From: Devosia sp. SL43
Lineage (GTDB): Bacteria; Pseudomonadota; Alphaproteobacteria; Rhizobiales; Devosiaceae
Direction: 5' to 3'
Length of the DNA stretch: 64,000 nucleotides
Assembly (NCBI RefSeq): GCF_021729885.1
Contig: NZ_CP063401.1
Span: 620,001-684,000, forward strand
Part shown: in pieces, positions 35,194-45,777 of the stretch
How positions within the stretch are numbered: position 1 is the stretch's first letter
Layout: every line of letters begins with the position of its first letter
The notes under the pieces: model-generated
The model's database searches: none
What the model was told of the DNA's origin: nothing
Seen by the model: only the letters and a program-made list of their open reading frames with translations
Made by a program: the position numbers and the translations under genes

Positions 35194-37149
35194 ATGTCCA
35201 CCCCTGCCCTCGGCGTCTGCTATTATCCCGAACACTGGCCCGAGGACTGGTGGGAACGCGATGCCCAGCGCATGGCCGAAGTCGGCATCAGCTATGTGCG
35301 CATCGGTGAATTTGCTTGGTCGAAGCTGGAGCCCACCCCGGGCAACCTGACCTTCGACTGGCTGATCCGCTCGATGGACGTACTGGGCCGCAATGGGCTC
35401 AAGGTCATCTTCGGCACGCCGACGGCAACGCCGCCGCGTTGGATGGTCGACAAGCATCCCGACATGCTGGCCGTCGACAAGAATGGCAATCGTAGGGGTT
35501 TCGGCTCACGCCGGCATTACGATTTCAGCCATCTCGGCTATCGCGAGGAATCCGCGCGCATCACGAGGCTGCTGGCCGAGGCCATTGGTAACCACCCTGC
35601 CCTTGGCGGTTGGCAGACCGACAACGAGTACGGCTGCCACGGCACGACCTATTCTTACTCGCCAGCAGCCAAGGAAGGCTTCCAGCGCTGGCTGGCCGAC
35701 AAATACGGCACTGTCGACGCGCTGAACGGGGCCTGGGGCAACGTATTCTGGTCGATGGAATACAACCGTTTCGACCAGATCGAGCTGCCCAACTTGCTGG
35801 TTACAGAGGCCACGCCAGCCCATGACCTCGATTTCCGCCGCTATTCGTCGGACATGGTCGCGGCCTTCAACAAAGTGCAGTACGACATCCTCAAGGCCAA
35901 GCGGCCGGACCTGCCGGTCATCCATAATTTCATGAGCCGCTATACCGAGTTCGACCACTATGACGTGGCCGAGACGCTCGATATCGCCAGTTGGGACAGC
36001 TATCCGCTGGGGCATCTGGCAGTCAGCGACGAGTCAGCCGAGCTTAAGCGCCAATACATGCGCCAGGGCGATCCTGATAATGCAGCCTTCCACCACGACC
36101 TTTATCGCGCCGTCGGTCATGGCCGCTGGTGGGTGATGGAACAGCAGCCAGGCCCGGTGAACTGGGCACAGTTCAATCCCGACCCGCTGCCTGGCATGGC
36201 CCGTCTCTGGGCGTGGGAAGCCTTCTCACACGGCGCCGAAGTCGTGACCTACTTCCGCTGGCGTCAGGCGCCATTCGCACAGGAACAGATGCATGCGGGC
36301 CTGTTGCGGCCCGACAGCGAGCCGGCGCCGGCCTATCATGAGGCGACGCAAGTTGCACAGGAACTCAAGGCAGTCGGCATTGAGGGCAATGCCACCAAGG
36401 GCCGCGTCGCCGTGGTATTCGACTACCAAAGCGAATGGGCATGGGAAATCCAGCCGCAGGCCAAGGGCTTTTCGCATGGCGCGCATGTGAGGGCGCTTTA
36501 CTCCGCCTTCCGCAAGCACGGTATCGACATCGACGTGCTGCCGCCCAGCACCAAGAGCTTTGCCGGTTATGATATCGTCGCCATCCCGGCGCTGTTCGCC
36601 TGGAATGACGACCTGCGCACGGCGATTGCCGAGTTCGAAGGCCATCTGCTGATCGGCCCGCGCTCCGGCTCCAAGACGCAGGACTTCGCCATCCCGGCCA
36701 AGCTGGCGCCCGATCTGCCGAGCAACCTGCTCGATCTCAAGGTGACGCGCATCGACAGCATCGATCCGTCGCTCGAAATCGAGGTCAAGGGCAGCGGCGG
36801 CGTGCATCTCTGGCGCGAGCGCATCGAAACCAAGGCCAATGTGGTGATCGAAGATGTTGAAGGCTGGCCGGTGCTGGTCAACCAGGGCAAGGTCTACTAT
36901 CTGGGCGCGACCGGGACGAAGGCACTGGTGCAGCGCGTTGTCGACTACTTGATCGAAGAGGTCGACCTGCCGGTCCTCAACCTGCCCGCTGGCGTTCGCT
37001 GCCGCACCCGCGATGGTTTCCGCATCTACGTGAACTACGGCACGGGCGCCGCCACTCTGAACCAGGCCAGCGACGAAACGGGTTATGTGTTGGGCACGGC
37101 AGAGCTGGCAGCAGCCGGTGTCACGGTGGCACGACTCGCCAGGGCCTAG
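35194..37149 (+). CDS. Beta-galactosidase, glycoside hydrolase family 42
   Basis: 651-residue GH42 enzyme releasing galactose from lactose or plant galactosides. YYPEHWPEDWW and IGEFAWSKLEP are family hallmarks; the acid/base is E145 in WQTDNEYGCH and the nucleophile is E316 in WVMEQQPGPVNW. A C-terminal beta-trimerisation region (from about 400) follows the barrel. No signal peptide is present, so galactosides must be imported. Its last 29 bases overlap the convergent comEC gene. Confidence 0.95.
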   Translation: MSTPALGVCYYPEHWPEDWWERDAQRMAEVGISYVRIGEFAWSKLEPTPGNLTFDWLIRSMDVLGRNGLKVIFGTPTATPPRWMVDKHPDMLAVDKNGNRRGFGSRRHYDFSHLGYREESARITRLLAEAIGNHPALGGWQTDNEYGCHGTTYSYSPAAKEGFQRWLADKYGTVDALNGAWGNVFWSMEYNRFDQIELPNLLVTEATPAHDLDFRRYSSDMVAAFNKVQYDILKAKRPDLPVIHNFMSRYTEFDHYDVAETLDIASWDSYPLGHLAVSDESAELKRQYMRQGDPDNAAFHHDLYRAVGHGRWWVMEQQPGPVNWAQFNPDPLPGMARLWAWEAFSHGAEVVTYFRWRQAPFAQEQMHAGLLRPDSEPAPAYHEATQVAQELKAVGIEGNATKGRVAVVFDYQSEWAWEIQPQAKGFSHGAHVRALYSAFRKHGIDIDVLPPSTKSFAGYDIVAIPALFAWNDDLRTAIAEFEGHLLIGPRSGSKTQDFAIPAKLAPDLPSNLLDLKVTRIDSIDPSLEIEVKGSGGVHLWRERIETKANVVIEDVEGWPVLVNQGKVYYLGATGTKALVQRVVDYLIEEVDLPVLNLPAGVRCRTRDGFRIYVNYGTGAATLNQASDETGYVLGTAELAAAGVTVARLARA

Positions 37150-39271
37150 TCAGGTTCGGGATGGCGGTGCGGATATCGAACCGCGCCGCCGCCGCGTTCC
37201 ATCGCAACCAGTGCACACCGCCGGCCGCCAGATCGTCGACGTCGATGATCTGGCCGCCATGACAGGTCGTCGGCGCCCGGATACGAGCGATCAGCAGGTC
37301 GTGCAGGCCGCAATCCTCGGCAAAGGCAGCGGCATTCTTGACTGCAGCGATGGAAAATTGCGGCGTCTTTGCGATGCAGCCCAGACCGTCGCAATGCAGG
37401 CTAGACACCGTACTGGCGATAACCTCCTGATAATGCTCGCTCCAGGCGTCGACGGCGAAACTACCGGTTTGGCCGGTTACCAGCCCCACGCCATCGGCCG
37501 AGCGCAGCGCGACCGCCTGCGTCGTATCGGCGATGAGTAGGTCCGGACGCTGGTCGAAGCCGAACAGCAGGAGCAACGGCAGCGCCATCCCGGGTCCAAG
37601 AAGCCGCCACCAGTTGTTGATAAAGGCGAACCAGGCCAGTGCAACCAGGCCAATGATCAGAGCCACACCGGTCAGCAACGGGTTACCGGTCAAGCCAGCG
37701 CTCCAGCCCGCTACGAGCTCAGCGCCATCGACCATCCGGTCGATCCCCCACCCCATGATTGAGACGAATGGCGCCTCAATGCCGAATGGCATCGCCAGCA
37801 CTGACAGCACTGCGAATGGCATGATGATCAGGCTGACGACCGGCAGCACCAGGACATTGCCGACAACGCCCAGCGGCGCCGTCTGCTGGAAATGATAGGC
37901 GGAGAATAGAAGCGTGGCGCCGCCCGCGATGAAGCTGGTGACCGCCGTCGCCCAGATCGTCGCCCATAGACGCTGACCCCAGTTGCGCTGCTCTGTCGGC
38001 GCCCCACGGGGCATCTCGTAGATCCCGATCAGCGCCACCACCGCGGCAAATGAAAGCTGGAAGCTGGCGCGGAACACGCTGGCCGGATCGATGACGATAA
38101 TTGCCAGGGCGGCGATAGCGACGTTGCGCATGGTGAGTGCCCGTCGTCCGGCCAGGACCGCGCCAAAGATCAAACCGAGCATGATGGCAGACCGTAAAGC
38201 CGGCACGTTGGCGATGCCACCGGCCAACATCATGTAGCCCGCGGCCGCCAACAGCCCTGTAACCGCGGCGATCTTCTTGACGGGCCAGCGCGTCGCCGCA
38301 GCGGGGATAGCCGCCAGGGCCCAACGCATCAGCCAGAACATGCCGCCCGCCACGATCGAAAGATGCAGGCCCGAGATCGAGTAGATATGCGCCAGCCCCG
38401 AAGCCGCCATAACCTCGCGCGTCTCATCGGTGATGGCGCTCTGGTCGCCCATCACCATGGCCCGGCCAATGGCCGCGGCATCGTCGTCTAGCACCGCATC
38501 GATCCGGGCTCCGATGGCCATGCGGGTGGTCTCGATGCCGCGCGTGATATCCAGGTTGGAGCCGGCCGAGACCAGTTCGAAATTGCCGCCCGTGACAGTG
38601 CCATAGGCGCCCACGCCAGCGAAATAGGAGTGAAACTGCCCGTCATAGGCACCGGGCAGGATCGGGCCGGGCACGGGCGCCAGCCGCAGCGTCGCACGGA
38701 TGATGTCACCCGGAGCCAGGGGCGGCTCAGGCGGAACGACCAGCCGGGCCCTCGCGATGGTCACCGGTCGATCGCCAGCAGTGGGCGTCAACCCGGAAAC
38801 CACGATGCGCCGCGCCTCCGCCGTTGCCGACACGATTTCTTCGACCCGTGCTTCGAAGGCGCCATAGGCCGGCCGCGCCAGCATGCTCGTACCGAACCAA
38901 TGGCCGTGGATCGGCAGCAGGCAGACACCGATCCAGAAGGCGGCAGCCAGCGTCGCCAAAGGCAATGCGGCGGAGTTGCGTACCAATATCAGCAGCACAA
39001 TGATCGCTACAGCACCACCCGCCAGCGCCCATGCATGTGGCTCGACCGGCAATTGTGCGTAGACGATGAGCCCGGCAATCATGGCGAAAGGCAGCAGCAC
39101 AAACAACCGGCGGCCCGCTATCGCATTGTCCACCGCCGCCATTATGGTAGCGGCAACGTTACGCTTTTCCGGTATCCGCTGCCCTGGGCGAAGCCGCGCC
39201 GGCAGCGGCGGCGGCCGTTCAGGCGCTGCCGCGGCATCCGCCGCCCGATCGAGAATTTCCGCCCCCTGCAC
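37121..39271 (-). CDS. comEC: ComEC/Rec2-family membrane protein
   Basis: 716-residue inner-membrane DNA-uptake channel homologue. N-terminal helices and a DUF4131 region (about 50-250) precede the Competence domain with [11 protein letters not shown] near residue 303 and RSAIMLGL. Some ten hydrophobic segments are visible. The C-terminal metallo-beta-lactamase-like part (about 595-716) lacks a clear HxHxDH motif, so nuclease activity is doubtful. The start at 39271 is uncertain; ATG at codon 44 would also give a good protein. Confidence 0.9.
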   Translation of the reverse strand: MQGAEILDRAADAAAAPERPPPLPARLRPGQRIPEKRNVAATIMAAVDNAIAGRRLFVLLPFAMIAGLIVYAQLPVEPHAWALAGGAVAIIVLLILVRNSAALPLATLAAAFWIGVCLLPIHGHWFGTSMLARPAYGAFEARVEEIVSATAEARRIVVSGLTPTAGDRPVTIARARLVVPPEPPLAPGDIIRATLRLAPVPGPILPGAYDGQFHSYFAGVGAYGTVTGGNFELVSAGSNLDITRGIETTRMAIGARIDAVLDDDAAAIGRAMVMGDQSAITDETREVMAASGLAHIYSISGLHLSIVAGGMFWLMRWALAAIPAAATRWPVKKIAAVTGLLAAAGYMMLAGGIANVPALRSAIMLGLIFGAVLAGRRALTMRNVAIAALAIIVIDPASVFRASFQLSFAAVVALIGIYEMPRGAPTEQRNWGQRLWATIWATAVTSFIAGGATLLFSAYHFQQTAPLGVVGNVLVLPVVSLIIMPFAVLSVLAMPFGIEAPFVSIMGWGIDRMVDGAELVAGWSAGLTGNPLLTGVALIIGLVALAWFAFINNWWRLLGPGMALPLLLLFGFDQRPDLLIADTTQAVALRSADGVGLVTGQTGSFAVDAWSEHYQEVIASTVSSLHCDGLGCIAKTPQFSIAAVKNAAAFAEDCGLHDLLIARIRAPTTCHGGQIIDVDDLAAGGVHWLRWNAAAARFDIRTAIPNLTRPWRVVPP

Positions 39272-39348
39272 CGGCCTTGCCCCTGCCCTTGCGCTCGTGC
39301 CGCGCTATGCTACACACGGCCCACAAACTCTCCAAGCATTCCGGTCTC

Positions 39349-40767
39349 ATGTCCCAGGTCGTTACCCGTTTCGCCCCCTCGCCAACTGGCTATCTCCACA
39401 TCGGTGGTGCCCGCACAGCCCTGTTCAGTTGGGCGTATGCCAAGAACCAGGGCGGCAAGATGTTGCTGCGCATCGAGGATACCGATCGCGAACGCTCGAC
39501 CGAGGCGGCCGTCGTGGCGCTGATCGATGGCCTCAAGTGGCTGGGCCTCGACTGGGACGGGGAGCCGATCAGCCAGTTCGGCCGCGCTGCCCGCCATGCC
39601 GAGGTCGCTCATGAACTGGTGAAGATGGGTCACGCCTATTACTGCTACTGCTCGCCGGCCGAGCTGGACCAAATGCGCGAAGAGGCCCGCGCCGCCGGCA
39701 AACCGCCGCGCTACAACGGCTACTGGCGCGACCGCGATCAGAGCGAAGCTCCGGCTGGTGTTTCGCCGGTGGTGCGTATCAAGGCGCCGCTGTCAGGCGA
39801 TATCGTCGTGGACGATCACGTTCAGGGCAAGGTCGTATTCAAGACCGAGAACCTGGACGATTTTATCATCCTCCGCTCGGACGGCACTCCAACCTATATG
39901 CATGCCGTTGTGGTCGACGACCATGACATGGGCGTAACCCACATCATCCGTGGCGACGACCACCTGACCAATGCCGCCCGCCAGATCGTCATCTACAATG
40001 CCATGGGCTGGACCGTGCCCGAGATGGCGCATATCCCGCTGATCCATGGCGCCGACGGCGCCAAGATGAGTAAGCGCCACGGCGCGGTTGGCGTAGAGGC
40101 CTATCGCCAGATGGGCTACCTGCCCGAAGCCATGCGCAACTACCTGTCGCGCCTGGGCTGGAGTCACGGCGATGACGAAATCTTCTCCACCCAGCAGATG
40201 ATCGAGTGGTTCAGCCTCGATGGTCTCAACAAGGGCGCGGCGCGCTTCGATTTCGTCAAGCTTGAGAACATCAACGGTCACTATATCCGCGAGGCCAAGC
40301 CGGACTACCTCTACGACGTCATGCTGGCCACCGCAGAGGAGCTGGGCCGGCTGACCGATGTCGATGGCCTCGTCGCCAACAAAGACACAGTACTCGCCGC
40401 ACTGCCCGAGGTTCAACCCCGCGCCAAGACGGTGCTCGAACTGATCGACCTGTCGCAGTTCATCTACGCGTCACGTCCGCTTGGTATCGACGCGGCAGCA
40501 ACCGCGCTGCTGACGGACGAAAGTCGATCGGTGCTGGGCGACATGGCGGAGGTGCTGCGCGGGCTAAACGACTGGTCTGTGCCAGCGATCGACGCCGCTA
40601 TGCGCGGGCTTGCTGAAGCTAAGGGCCTCAAGCTCGGCAAACTGGCGCAGCCACTGCGCGCCGCCTTGACCGGACGCACCGTGTCGCCAGGCATTTTCGA
40701 GGTTATGGTGCTCATCGGGCGGGACGAAAGTATGGCTCGCCTTGAGGATCAAATTCGGGCTGTCTAG
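39349..40767 (+). CDS. gltX: Glutamyl-tRNA synthetase
   Basis: 472-residue class I synthetase. The HIGH-type motif is in [15 protein letters not shown] and the KMSKS motif in [27 protein letters not shown] is the zinc-binding-like region. The start at 39349 ([14 protein letters not shown]) matches family N-termini; an ATG 14 codons upstream is possible but adds a non-conserved extension. It is divergent from comEC, 77 bases apart, and precedes gltA. Confidence 0.97.
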   Translation: MSQVVTRFAPSPTGYLHIGGARTALFSWAYAKNQGGKMLLRIEDTDRERSTEAAVVALIDGLKWLGLDWDGEPISQFGRAARHAEVAHELVKMGHAYYCYCSPAELDQMREEARAAGKPPRYNGYWRDRDQSEAPAGVSPVVRIKAPLSGDIVVDDHVQGKVVFKTENLDDFIILRSDGTPTYMHAVVVDDHDMGVTHIIRGDDHLTNAARQIVIYNAMGWTVPEMAHIPLIHGADGAKMSKRHGAVGVEAYRQMGYLPEAMRNYLSRLGWSHGDDEIFSTQQMIEWFSLDGLNKGAARFDFVKLENINGHYIREAKPDYLYDVMLATAEELGRLTDVDGLVANKDTVLAALPEVQPRAKTVLELIDLSQFIYASRPLGIDAAATALLTDESRSVLGDMAEVLRGLNDWSVPAIDAAMRGLAEAKGLKLGKLAQPLRAALTGRTVSPGIFEVMVLIGRDESMARLEDQIRAV

Positions 40768-40778
40768 TGCTAATAGGA

Positions 40779-40797
40779 GGGTAAGCCTTGCTTACCC
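40779..40797 (+). other. Hairpin after gltX
   Basis: Perfect 8-base stem GGGTAAGC/GCTTACCC with a CTT loop, 11 bases after the gltX stop in the 153-base gap before gltA. The trailing ATTGGTT has few T residues, so it is at best a weak terminator and could be a gltA leader element. Confidence 0.45.
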
Positions 40798-40920
40798 ATT
40801 GGTTGCCTCGGATGGGGAAAAGCTGATACTTCTCTGAGGAAATGTGACTACCGAAATATACGGCCCCGCCCCGCCGAAACTTCCTTCCAAACGGGGTTCG
40901 GAGCCTTCGAGGAGAGCTCA

Positions 40921-42210
40921 ATGACCGACAAAGTCGCCAAACTCGTCATCGGGGACCAGACCCACGAATTCCCGGTTCTGTCCGGCTCGGTTGGACCTGA
41001 CGTCATCGACATAAGGTCGCTCTATGCCAAGACCGGCATGTTCACCTACGATCCCGGTTTCACCTCGACGGCGGCTTGCGACAGCGCCATCACCTATATC
41101 GACGGCGACAAGGGTGAACTGCTGTATCGCGGCTACCCCATCGACCAGCTTTCCGAAAAGAGCAGCTATATCGAAGTCTGCTACCTGCTCCTTTACGGCG
41201 AACTGCCAAGCAAGGCGCAACTGGCCGAATTCAGCGAACTGGTAACGCGCCACACCATGGTGCATGAACAGATGCACTATTTCTACCGCGGCTTCCGTCG
41301 CGATGCGCATCCGATGGCCATCATGACTGGCGTGGTCGGCGCCATGGCCGCCTTTTATCATGACTCGACCGACATCACCGATCCGCAGCAGCGCGAGATC
41401 GCCTCGATCCGCATGATCGCCAAGATGCCGACAATCGCGGCCATGGCCTACAAATACTCGGTCGGCCAGCCCTTCGTTTACCCGCGCAACGACCTCGATT
41501 ACGCGTCGAACTTCCTGCACATGTGCTTCTCGGTTCCGGCCGAAAACTACAAGGTGAACCCAACCATCGCCAAGGCGATGGACCTGATCTTCACCCTGCA
41601 TGCCGATCACGAACAGAACGCCTCGACCTCGACCGTGCGCCTCGCCGGTTCGTCCGATGCCAACCCGTTCGCCTGTATCGCGGCAGGCGTGGCCTGCCTC
41701 TGGGGCCCGGCCCATGGCGGCGCCAATGAGGCGGCGCTCAACATGCTGAAGGAAATCGGCACTGTCGACCGCATTCCCGAGTTCATCGCCCGCGCCAAGG
41801 ACAAGTCCGACAGCTTCAAGCTGATGGGCTTCGGTCACCGCGTCTACAAGAACTTCGACCCCCGCGCGACGGTGATGCAGAAGACCGCCAAGGAAGTGCT
41901 CGACCTGCTCGGCGTGCACAACAACCCGACGCTGCAGGTGGCGCAGGAGCTGGAAAAGATTGCGCTCGAGGACCCCTACTTCATCGATCGCAAGCTCTAT
42001 CCCAACGTCGATTTCTACTCAGGCATCATCCTGGAGGCGATCGGCTTCCCGACCTCGATGTTCACCGTGCTGTTCTCGGTGGCCCGTACCGTTGGCTGGA
42101 TCAGCCAGTGGAAGGAAATGATCGCCGATCCGCAGAAGAAGATCGGTCGCCCGCGCCAGCTCTATGACGGAGCGCCGCTGCGCGACTATGTCGGGCTGAC
42201 CAGCCGCTGA
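40921..42210 (+). CDS. gltA: Citrate synthase, type I (hexameric)
   Basis: 429-residue citrate synthase condensing acetyl-CoA and oxaloacetate. Active-site segments are [27 protein letters not shown] with the catalytic His, and [14 protein letters not shown]; the C-terminal Asp region is [11 protein letters not shown]. The ATG at 40921 is preceded by GGAGAGCTC. The 3' end overlaps the convergent lpxB gene by 25 bases. Confidence 0.98.
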   Translation: MTDKVAKLVIGDQTHEFPVLSGSVGPDVIDIRSLYAKTGMFTYDPGFTSTAACDSAITYIDGDKGELLYRGYPIDQLSEKSSYIEVCYLLLYGELPSKAQLAEFSELVTRHTMVHEQMHYFYRGFRRDAHPMAIMTGVVGAMAAFYHDSTDITDPQQREIASIRMIAKMPTIAAMAYKYSVGQPFVYPRNDLDYASNFLHMCFSVPAENYKVNPTIAKAMDLIFTLHADHEQNASTSTVRLAGSSDANPFACIAAGVACLWGPAHGGANEAALNMLKEIGTVDRIPEFIARAKDKSDSFKLMGFGHRVYKNFDPRATVMQKTAKEVLDLLGVHNNPTLQVAQELEKIALEDPYFIDRKLYPNVDFYSGIILEAIGFPTSMFTVLFSVARTVGWISQWKEMIADPQKKIGRPRQLYDGAPLRDYVGLTSR

Positions 42211-43337
42211 TAACCCTGCCAATGGCTGAGGACCCGGTCCGCCGGGTCCCGCCGCGGAAACTCGGGCTCGCCGGTTTCCATCAGATGCGCAAGCTCGCCA
42301 AAGGCCTCGATCTGGTTCTGGCGGGCTTTTTTGTCGTCAAGCAGCGCGCGCAGCGTATCGGACAGCGCGACGGGATCTGCCGGCGCCTGTACCAGTTCCG
42401 GCACGACCGGACGGCCGAGGATGATGTTGGGCAGCGATACCGCTGGTCGGCCATAGCGCTGGTAGGCCGACGCCTGGTGGTTGTCCATCACGTAGCTCAC
42501 AACCATCGGCAGCTGCGCCAGCGCCAGCTCCAGCGTCGCGGTGCCGGAAACGGCTAGCGCCGCAACTGCGCGACTGTAGAGATCGGCCCGCTGGCCACGA
42601 TCGGCGATGACTGTCACCGGAACAGCCCAGTTGCCGACCTCTGCGCGGATGCGCGTCAGGAGAGATGGCAGAGTGGGGATGACAATCTCTTCGACCGCTG
42701 GATGGCCCGCCAGACTCTCCACCACCTCACGGAATGCTGGAAGATGCCGCCTGAGTTCGCCCTCGCGGCTTCCCGGCAGCAGGATCAACGGCCCGTGGTC
42801 GCGCGCCGCTCTGCCCTGCAAGGCCTCCGCCAGTGCTGGGTGACCAACATAGCTGGTGGGTGGCCCACCAAGGCGCTGCATCGCGGCCGGTTCGAACGGC
42901 AGAACGGCCAGGACTTCGTCGAACAGCGGCTTGAGTTTGGCCGCCCGCTCAGGATGGCGTGCCCAGACCGAGGGTGACACATAGAGGATGCGTCGGCCGG
43001 CATAACCCAGGGAGCGCATCCGTTGAGCCAGCAGCTTGGAAAAGTCCTGCGCGTCGATGAGGACGACAATGTCCGGTCGCAACTTGCAGATGGCGCGCGC
43101 CGTTTGCTCGATTCGCCACAACAGCAGTGGTAGGCGACGCAGCACGTCGCTTATGCCCATGACCGCAAGATCGCTCATCGGGTAGAGCGATTTGAGACCA
43201 TCCGCAGTCAGTTCGTCACCGCCCACACCATGGACGTCGAGCGGCACGCGGGACCGCAGTCGCGCCAAGAGGTCGGCACCAATGCGGTCGCCGGAGGCTT
43301 CACCGGCCAGAATGAACAGCTTGAGCGGATCAGCCAT
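42186..43337 (-). CDS. lpxB: Lipid-A-disaccharide synthase
   Basis: 383-residue GT19 glycosyltransferase joining 2,3-diacylglucosamine 1-phosphate and its UDP form. [38 protein letters not shown] and [14 protein letters not shown] are family marks. The start at 43337 (MADPLKLF) is preferred to an in-frame codon ten residues upstream. It lies 60 bases after lpxA; the lpxI gene often found between them in related orders is absent. It ends inside the end of gltA (convergent, 25 bases). Confidence 0.95.
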   Translation of the reverse strand: MADPLKLFILAGEASGDRIGADLLARLRSRVPLDVHGVGGDELTADGLKSLYPMSDLAVMGISDVLRRLPLLLWRIEQTARAICKLRPDIVVLIDAQDFSKLLAQRMRSLGYAGRRILYVSPSVWARHPERAAKLKPLFDEVLAVLPFEPAAMQRLGGPPTSYVGHPALAEALQGRAARDHGPLILLPGSREGELRRHLPAFREVVESLAGHPAVEEIVIPTLPSLLTRIRAEVGNWAVPVTVIADRGQRADLYSRAVAALAVSGTATLELALAQLPMVVSYVMDNHQASAYQRYGRPAVSLPNIILGRPVVPELVQAPADPVALSDTLRALLDDKKARQNQIEAFGELAHLMETGEPEFPRRDPADRVLSHWQGYQRLVSPT

Positions 43338-43397
43338 GATCGAGGCTGATGGCGCCAGCGCCGGCAAATAGCGATAGACGCCCGGCAGCCTTGGCCA

Positions 43398-44207
43398 TTA
43401 TTCGGCGGTCTGGCCGTTGCGCGGCATCAGGATTGGCCGGTCCGAGGCGGCGGCAATAAAGGCCACCACGTCCTGCACCAGGGCATCGCCTTTGAACAGC
43501 GCGCCAGCATCCTCGACGCGCTCGCGCAACGTACCTTCGCTGGCAAAGATAAGCCGATAGGCGGCGCGCAGCCGATGGATGGCTTCCCGATCAAACTTGC
43601 GACGCTTCAGCCCGACCAGATTGAGCCCGGTTAGCGAAGCCCGGTTGCCCACGGCCATGCCATAGGGAATGACGTCGCCATCAACCATCGACTGGGCGCC
43701 GATAAAGGCATGCGCGCCGATGCGGGTGAACTGATGGATCACGCAGGTACCACCGAAGATGACATTGTCCCCGATCTGGCAGTGACCGGCGATGCCAACA
43801 TAGTTTGCCATGATGACATTATTGCCCAGAATAGCATCGTGGGCCACGTGCGCGCTGGCCATGATCAGGCAGTCATTGCCGATCTTGGTCAGCATGCCAC
43901 CGTTCTCAGTGCCGGGATTGATCGTCACCGACTCGCGGATGACGCAGCGCTTGCCGATCACCAGGCGGGAAGCCTCGCCGTGATACTTGAGATCCTGTGG
44001 CTGATGGCCGATCGAGGCGAAGGGGAAGATACGCGTCCCTGCGCCAATTTCAGTATGACCATCGATCGACACATGCGAGACGAGTTCGACATCGTCATGC
44101 AGCACCACACTATCGCCGACAATGCAGTAGGGTCCGATCTTGACGCCCTTACCAAGCCGAGCCAGCGAGCCGACTATGGCCGTCGGGTGAACGGTGGCGT
44201 TGCTCAC
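43398..44207 (-). CDS. lpxA: UDP-N-acetylglucosamine acyltransferase
   Basis: 269-residue left-handed beta-helix acyltransferase for the first lipid A step. Hexapeptide repeats run from about residue 5 to 190 and the catalytic histidine lies in [18 protein letters not shown]-terminal helical domain ([23 protein letters not shown]) is present. The start overlaps the fabZ stop by 4 bases (ATGA). Confidence 0.97.
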   Translation of the reverse strand: MSNATVHPTAIVGSLARLGKGVKIGPYCIVGDSVVLHDDVELVSHVSIDGHTEIGAGTRIFPFASIGHQPQDLKYHGEASRLVIGKRCVIRESVTINPGTENGGMLTKIGNDCLIMASAHVAHDAILGNNVIMANYVGIAGHCQIGDNVIFGGTCVIHQFTRIGAHAFIGAQSMVDGDVIPYGMAVGNRASLTGLNLVGLKRRKFDREAIHRLRAAYRLIFASEGTLRERVEDAGALFKGDALVQDVVAFIAAASDRPILMPRNGQTAE

Positions 44208-44680
44208 AGAGGCGCCTCGACGATCATCGCCGTGATTTCGGCCTCCGCAATTACCGTGCCATCGACAATGGCCTCGGCTTTGTAGCGGCCGACATTGCGC
44301 CGTCGCTGAATCTTGGCGATGTGGAACTCAATCGTGTCGCCTGGCCCGGCCGGCTTGCGGAACTTGGCCTTGTCGACGCCCAGCATCAGCACGATGTTCT
44401 TCCGGCCGCTGGTGGAGTCATGCTTGATGACGATGGCGCCGGCAGTCTGTGCCATGCCTTCGATGATCAGCACGCCCGGAAAGATCGGGTTCTCGGGGAA
44501 GTGGCCCTGGAAGATCGGTTCGTTGAACGTGACGTTCTTGATACCGACCGCGGTCTCGTCGCCGTCGATCTTGATGATCTTGTCGATCATCAGGAACGGA
44601 TAGCGATGTGGCAGGCTCTTGAGGATTTCGGCAATGCTCATCGCGGTGAGCGTAGTGCTCTCGTTGGCGTTGTCGTTCAT
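44204..44680 (-). CDS. fabZ: 3-hydroxyacyl-ACP dehydratase FabZ
   Basis: 158-residue hot-dog fold dehydratase of fatty-acid elongation. [13 protein letters not shown] has the catalytic histidine and [20 protein letters not shown] the catalytic glutamate. It overlaps lpxD upstream and lpxA downstream by 4 bases each, so lpxD-fabZ-lpxA are translationally coupled; FabZ and LpxA/LpxD compete for the same 3-hydroxyacyl-ACP pool. Confidence 0.97.
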   Translation of the reverse strand: MNDNANESTTLTAMSIAEILKSLPHRYPFLMIDKIIKIDGDETAVGIKNVTFNEPIFQGHFPENPIFPGVLIIEGMAQTAGAIVIKHDSTSGRKNIVLMLGVDKAKFRKPAGPGDTIEFHIAKIQRRRNVGRYKAEAIVDGTVIAEAEITAMIVEAPL

Positions 44681-45705
44681 CCTCTTTTGCCCCCTTTGGA
44701 AAGTTTACGCATGGTGGCGATCTCTCGCCAGAAATCTCGAATATCCTGAGCCGGCGCACCGGCCAATTTGCTGCCGGGCGGCCAATCTTTAGTGACAGCG
44801 GCCCGACCATGCACCACCGAGCCGGCGCCGATGGTCATATGCCCCGACGTGCCGACGCCGCCGCCCATCAGCACGCCGTCTCCAACAATGGTAGAGCCCG
44901 AGAGCCCGCTCATCGCCGCAATGAGACAATTGCGCCCAATACGGCAGTTGTGTCCGATCTGGACCAGATTGTCGATCTTGGTGCCCTCGCCGATCATGGT
45001 ATCGCCGAGCGCACCACGGTCGACCGTAGAATTAGCGCCGATCTCGACCCTATCCTGGATCAGCACCCGGCCCAGTTGCGGCACCTTGCGATTGGACACG
45101 CCGAAGTCGAGCCAGCCGAAGCCCTCCGTGCCGATCCGCACGCCCGAATGGATGACCACGTCATTGCCGATATGGGCACAATCAATGGTGCAGTTGGCGG
45201 CGATAGTCACGTTGCGGCCTAGAGTGACGCCTGCCCCAATCACGGTATTGGCTCCGATGATCGTGCCGCGCCCGATCTCGACGCCCGGTCCGATCACGAC
45301 GTTGGAGCCGACTGAAACATCACGCTCGAAGATCGGTGCGCCAAGGTCATCGCGCCCCTGGGCGATAACGCCACGGGTACTCGCCGGATAAAGCTGATCG
45401 AGCAGTTCCGCGAACAAATGATGCGGTTTGTCGCTGACAAGCGCCATGGTGCCGCTGGGGACCACGTCGCGCAGTGAGGCCATAACGATGACCAGACCGG
45501 CCGACGTGCCGCGCAGCTCCTCAATGTAGTCAGTATGGGCGGCGAGAGCCACATCGCCCGGCCCAGCCAGCTCCAACTCGGTCACCCCCGTAATGGTGAA
45601 GCCCGGATTGGCAACGGCCGACAGCTGCTCCTGGCGCCCGAGCGCAGTCAGCAGAGAGCCGATTGTTGCAGGGCCGGCAAAACGGTGAAAACGGGTGTCG
45701 ACCAT
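44677..45705 (-). CDS. lpxD: UDP-3-O-(3-hydroxyacyl)glucosamine N-acyltransferase
   Basis: 342-residue acyltransferase for the third lipid A step. It has an N-terminal uridine-binding domain (about 1-105) and a left-handed beta-helix of hexapeptide repeats with the catalytic histidine in [11 protein letters not shown]. The ATG at 45705 is preferred because the earlier in-frame ATG at 45723 lies inside a perfect 13-base stem and would be masked; AAGTGA precedes the chosen start. Confidence 0.95.
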   Translation of the reverse strand: MVDTRFHRFAGPATIGSLLTALGRQEQLSAVANPGFTITGVTELELAGPGDVALAAHTDYIEELRGTSAGLVIVMASLRDVVPSGTMALVSDKPHHLFAELLDQLYPASTRGVIAQGRDDLGAPIFERDVSVGSNVVIGPGVEIGRGTIIGANTVIGAGVTLGRNVTIAANCTIDCAHIGNDVVIHSGVRIGTEGFGWLDFGVSNRKVPQLGRVLIQDRVEIGANSTVDRGALGDTMIGEGTKIDNLVQIGHNCRIGRNCLIAAMSGLSGSTIVGDGVLMGGGVGTSGHMTIGAGSVVHGRAAVTKDWPPGSKLAGAPAQDIRDFWREIATMRKLSKGGKRG

Positions 45706-45711
45706 GGTGTC

Positions 45712-45756
45712 ACTTAAAAGCATTGAGCCGCGGCGCTACCGCCCCGCGGCTCAATG
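45712..45756 (-). terminator. Terminator-like hairpin between bamA and lpxD
   Basis: Perfect 13-base stem CATTGAGCCGCGG/CCGCGGCTCAATG (45721-45756) with a 10-base loop, followed on the minus strand by CTTTTAAG. It would lower transcription from bamA into the lpxD-fabZ-lpxA-lpxB genes, acting as partial terminator or processing site. Confidence 0.75.
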
Positions 45757-45777
45757 AACTGTTTCACGCCAATCCTG

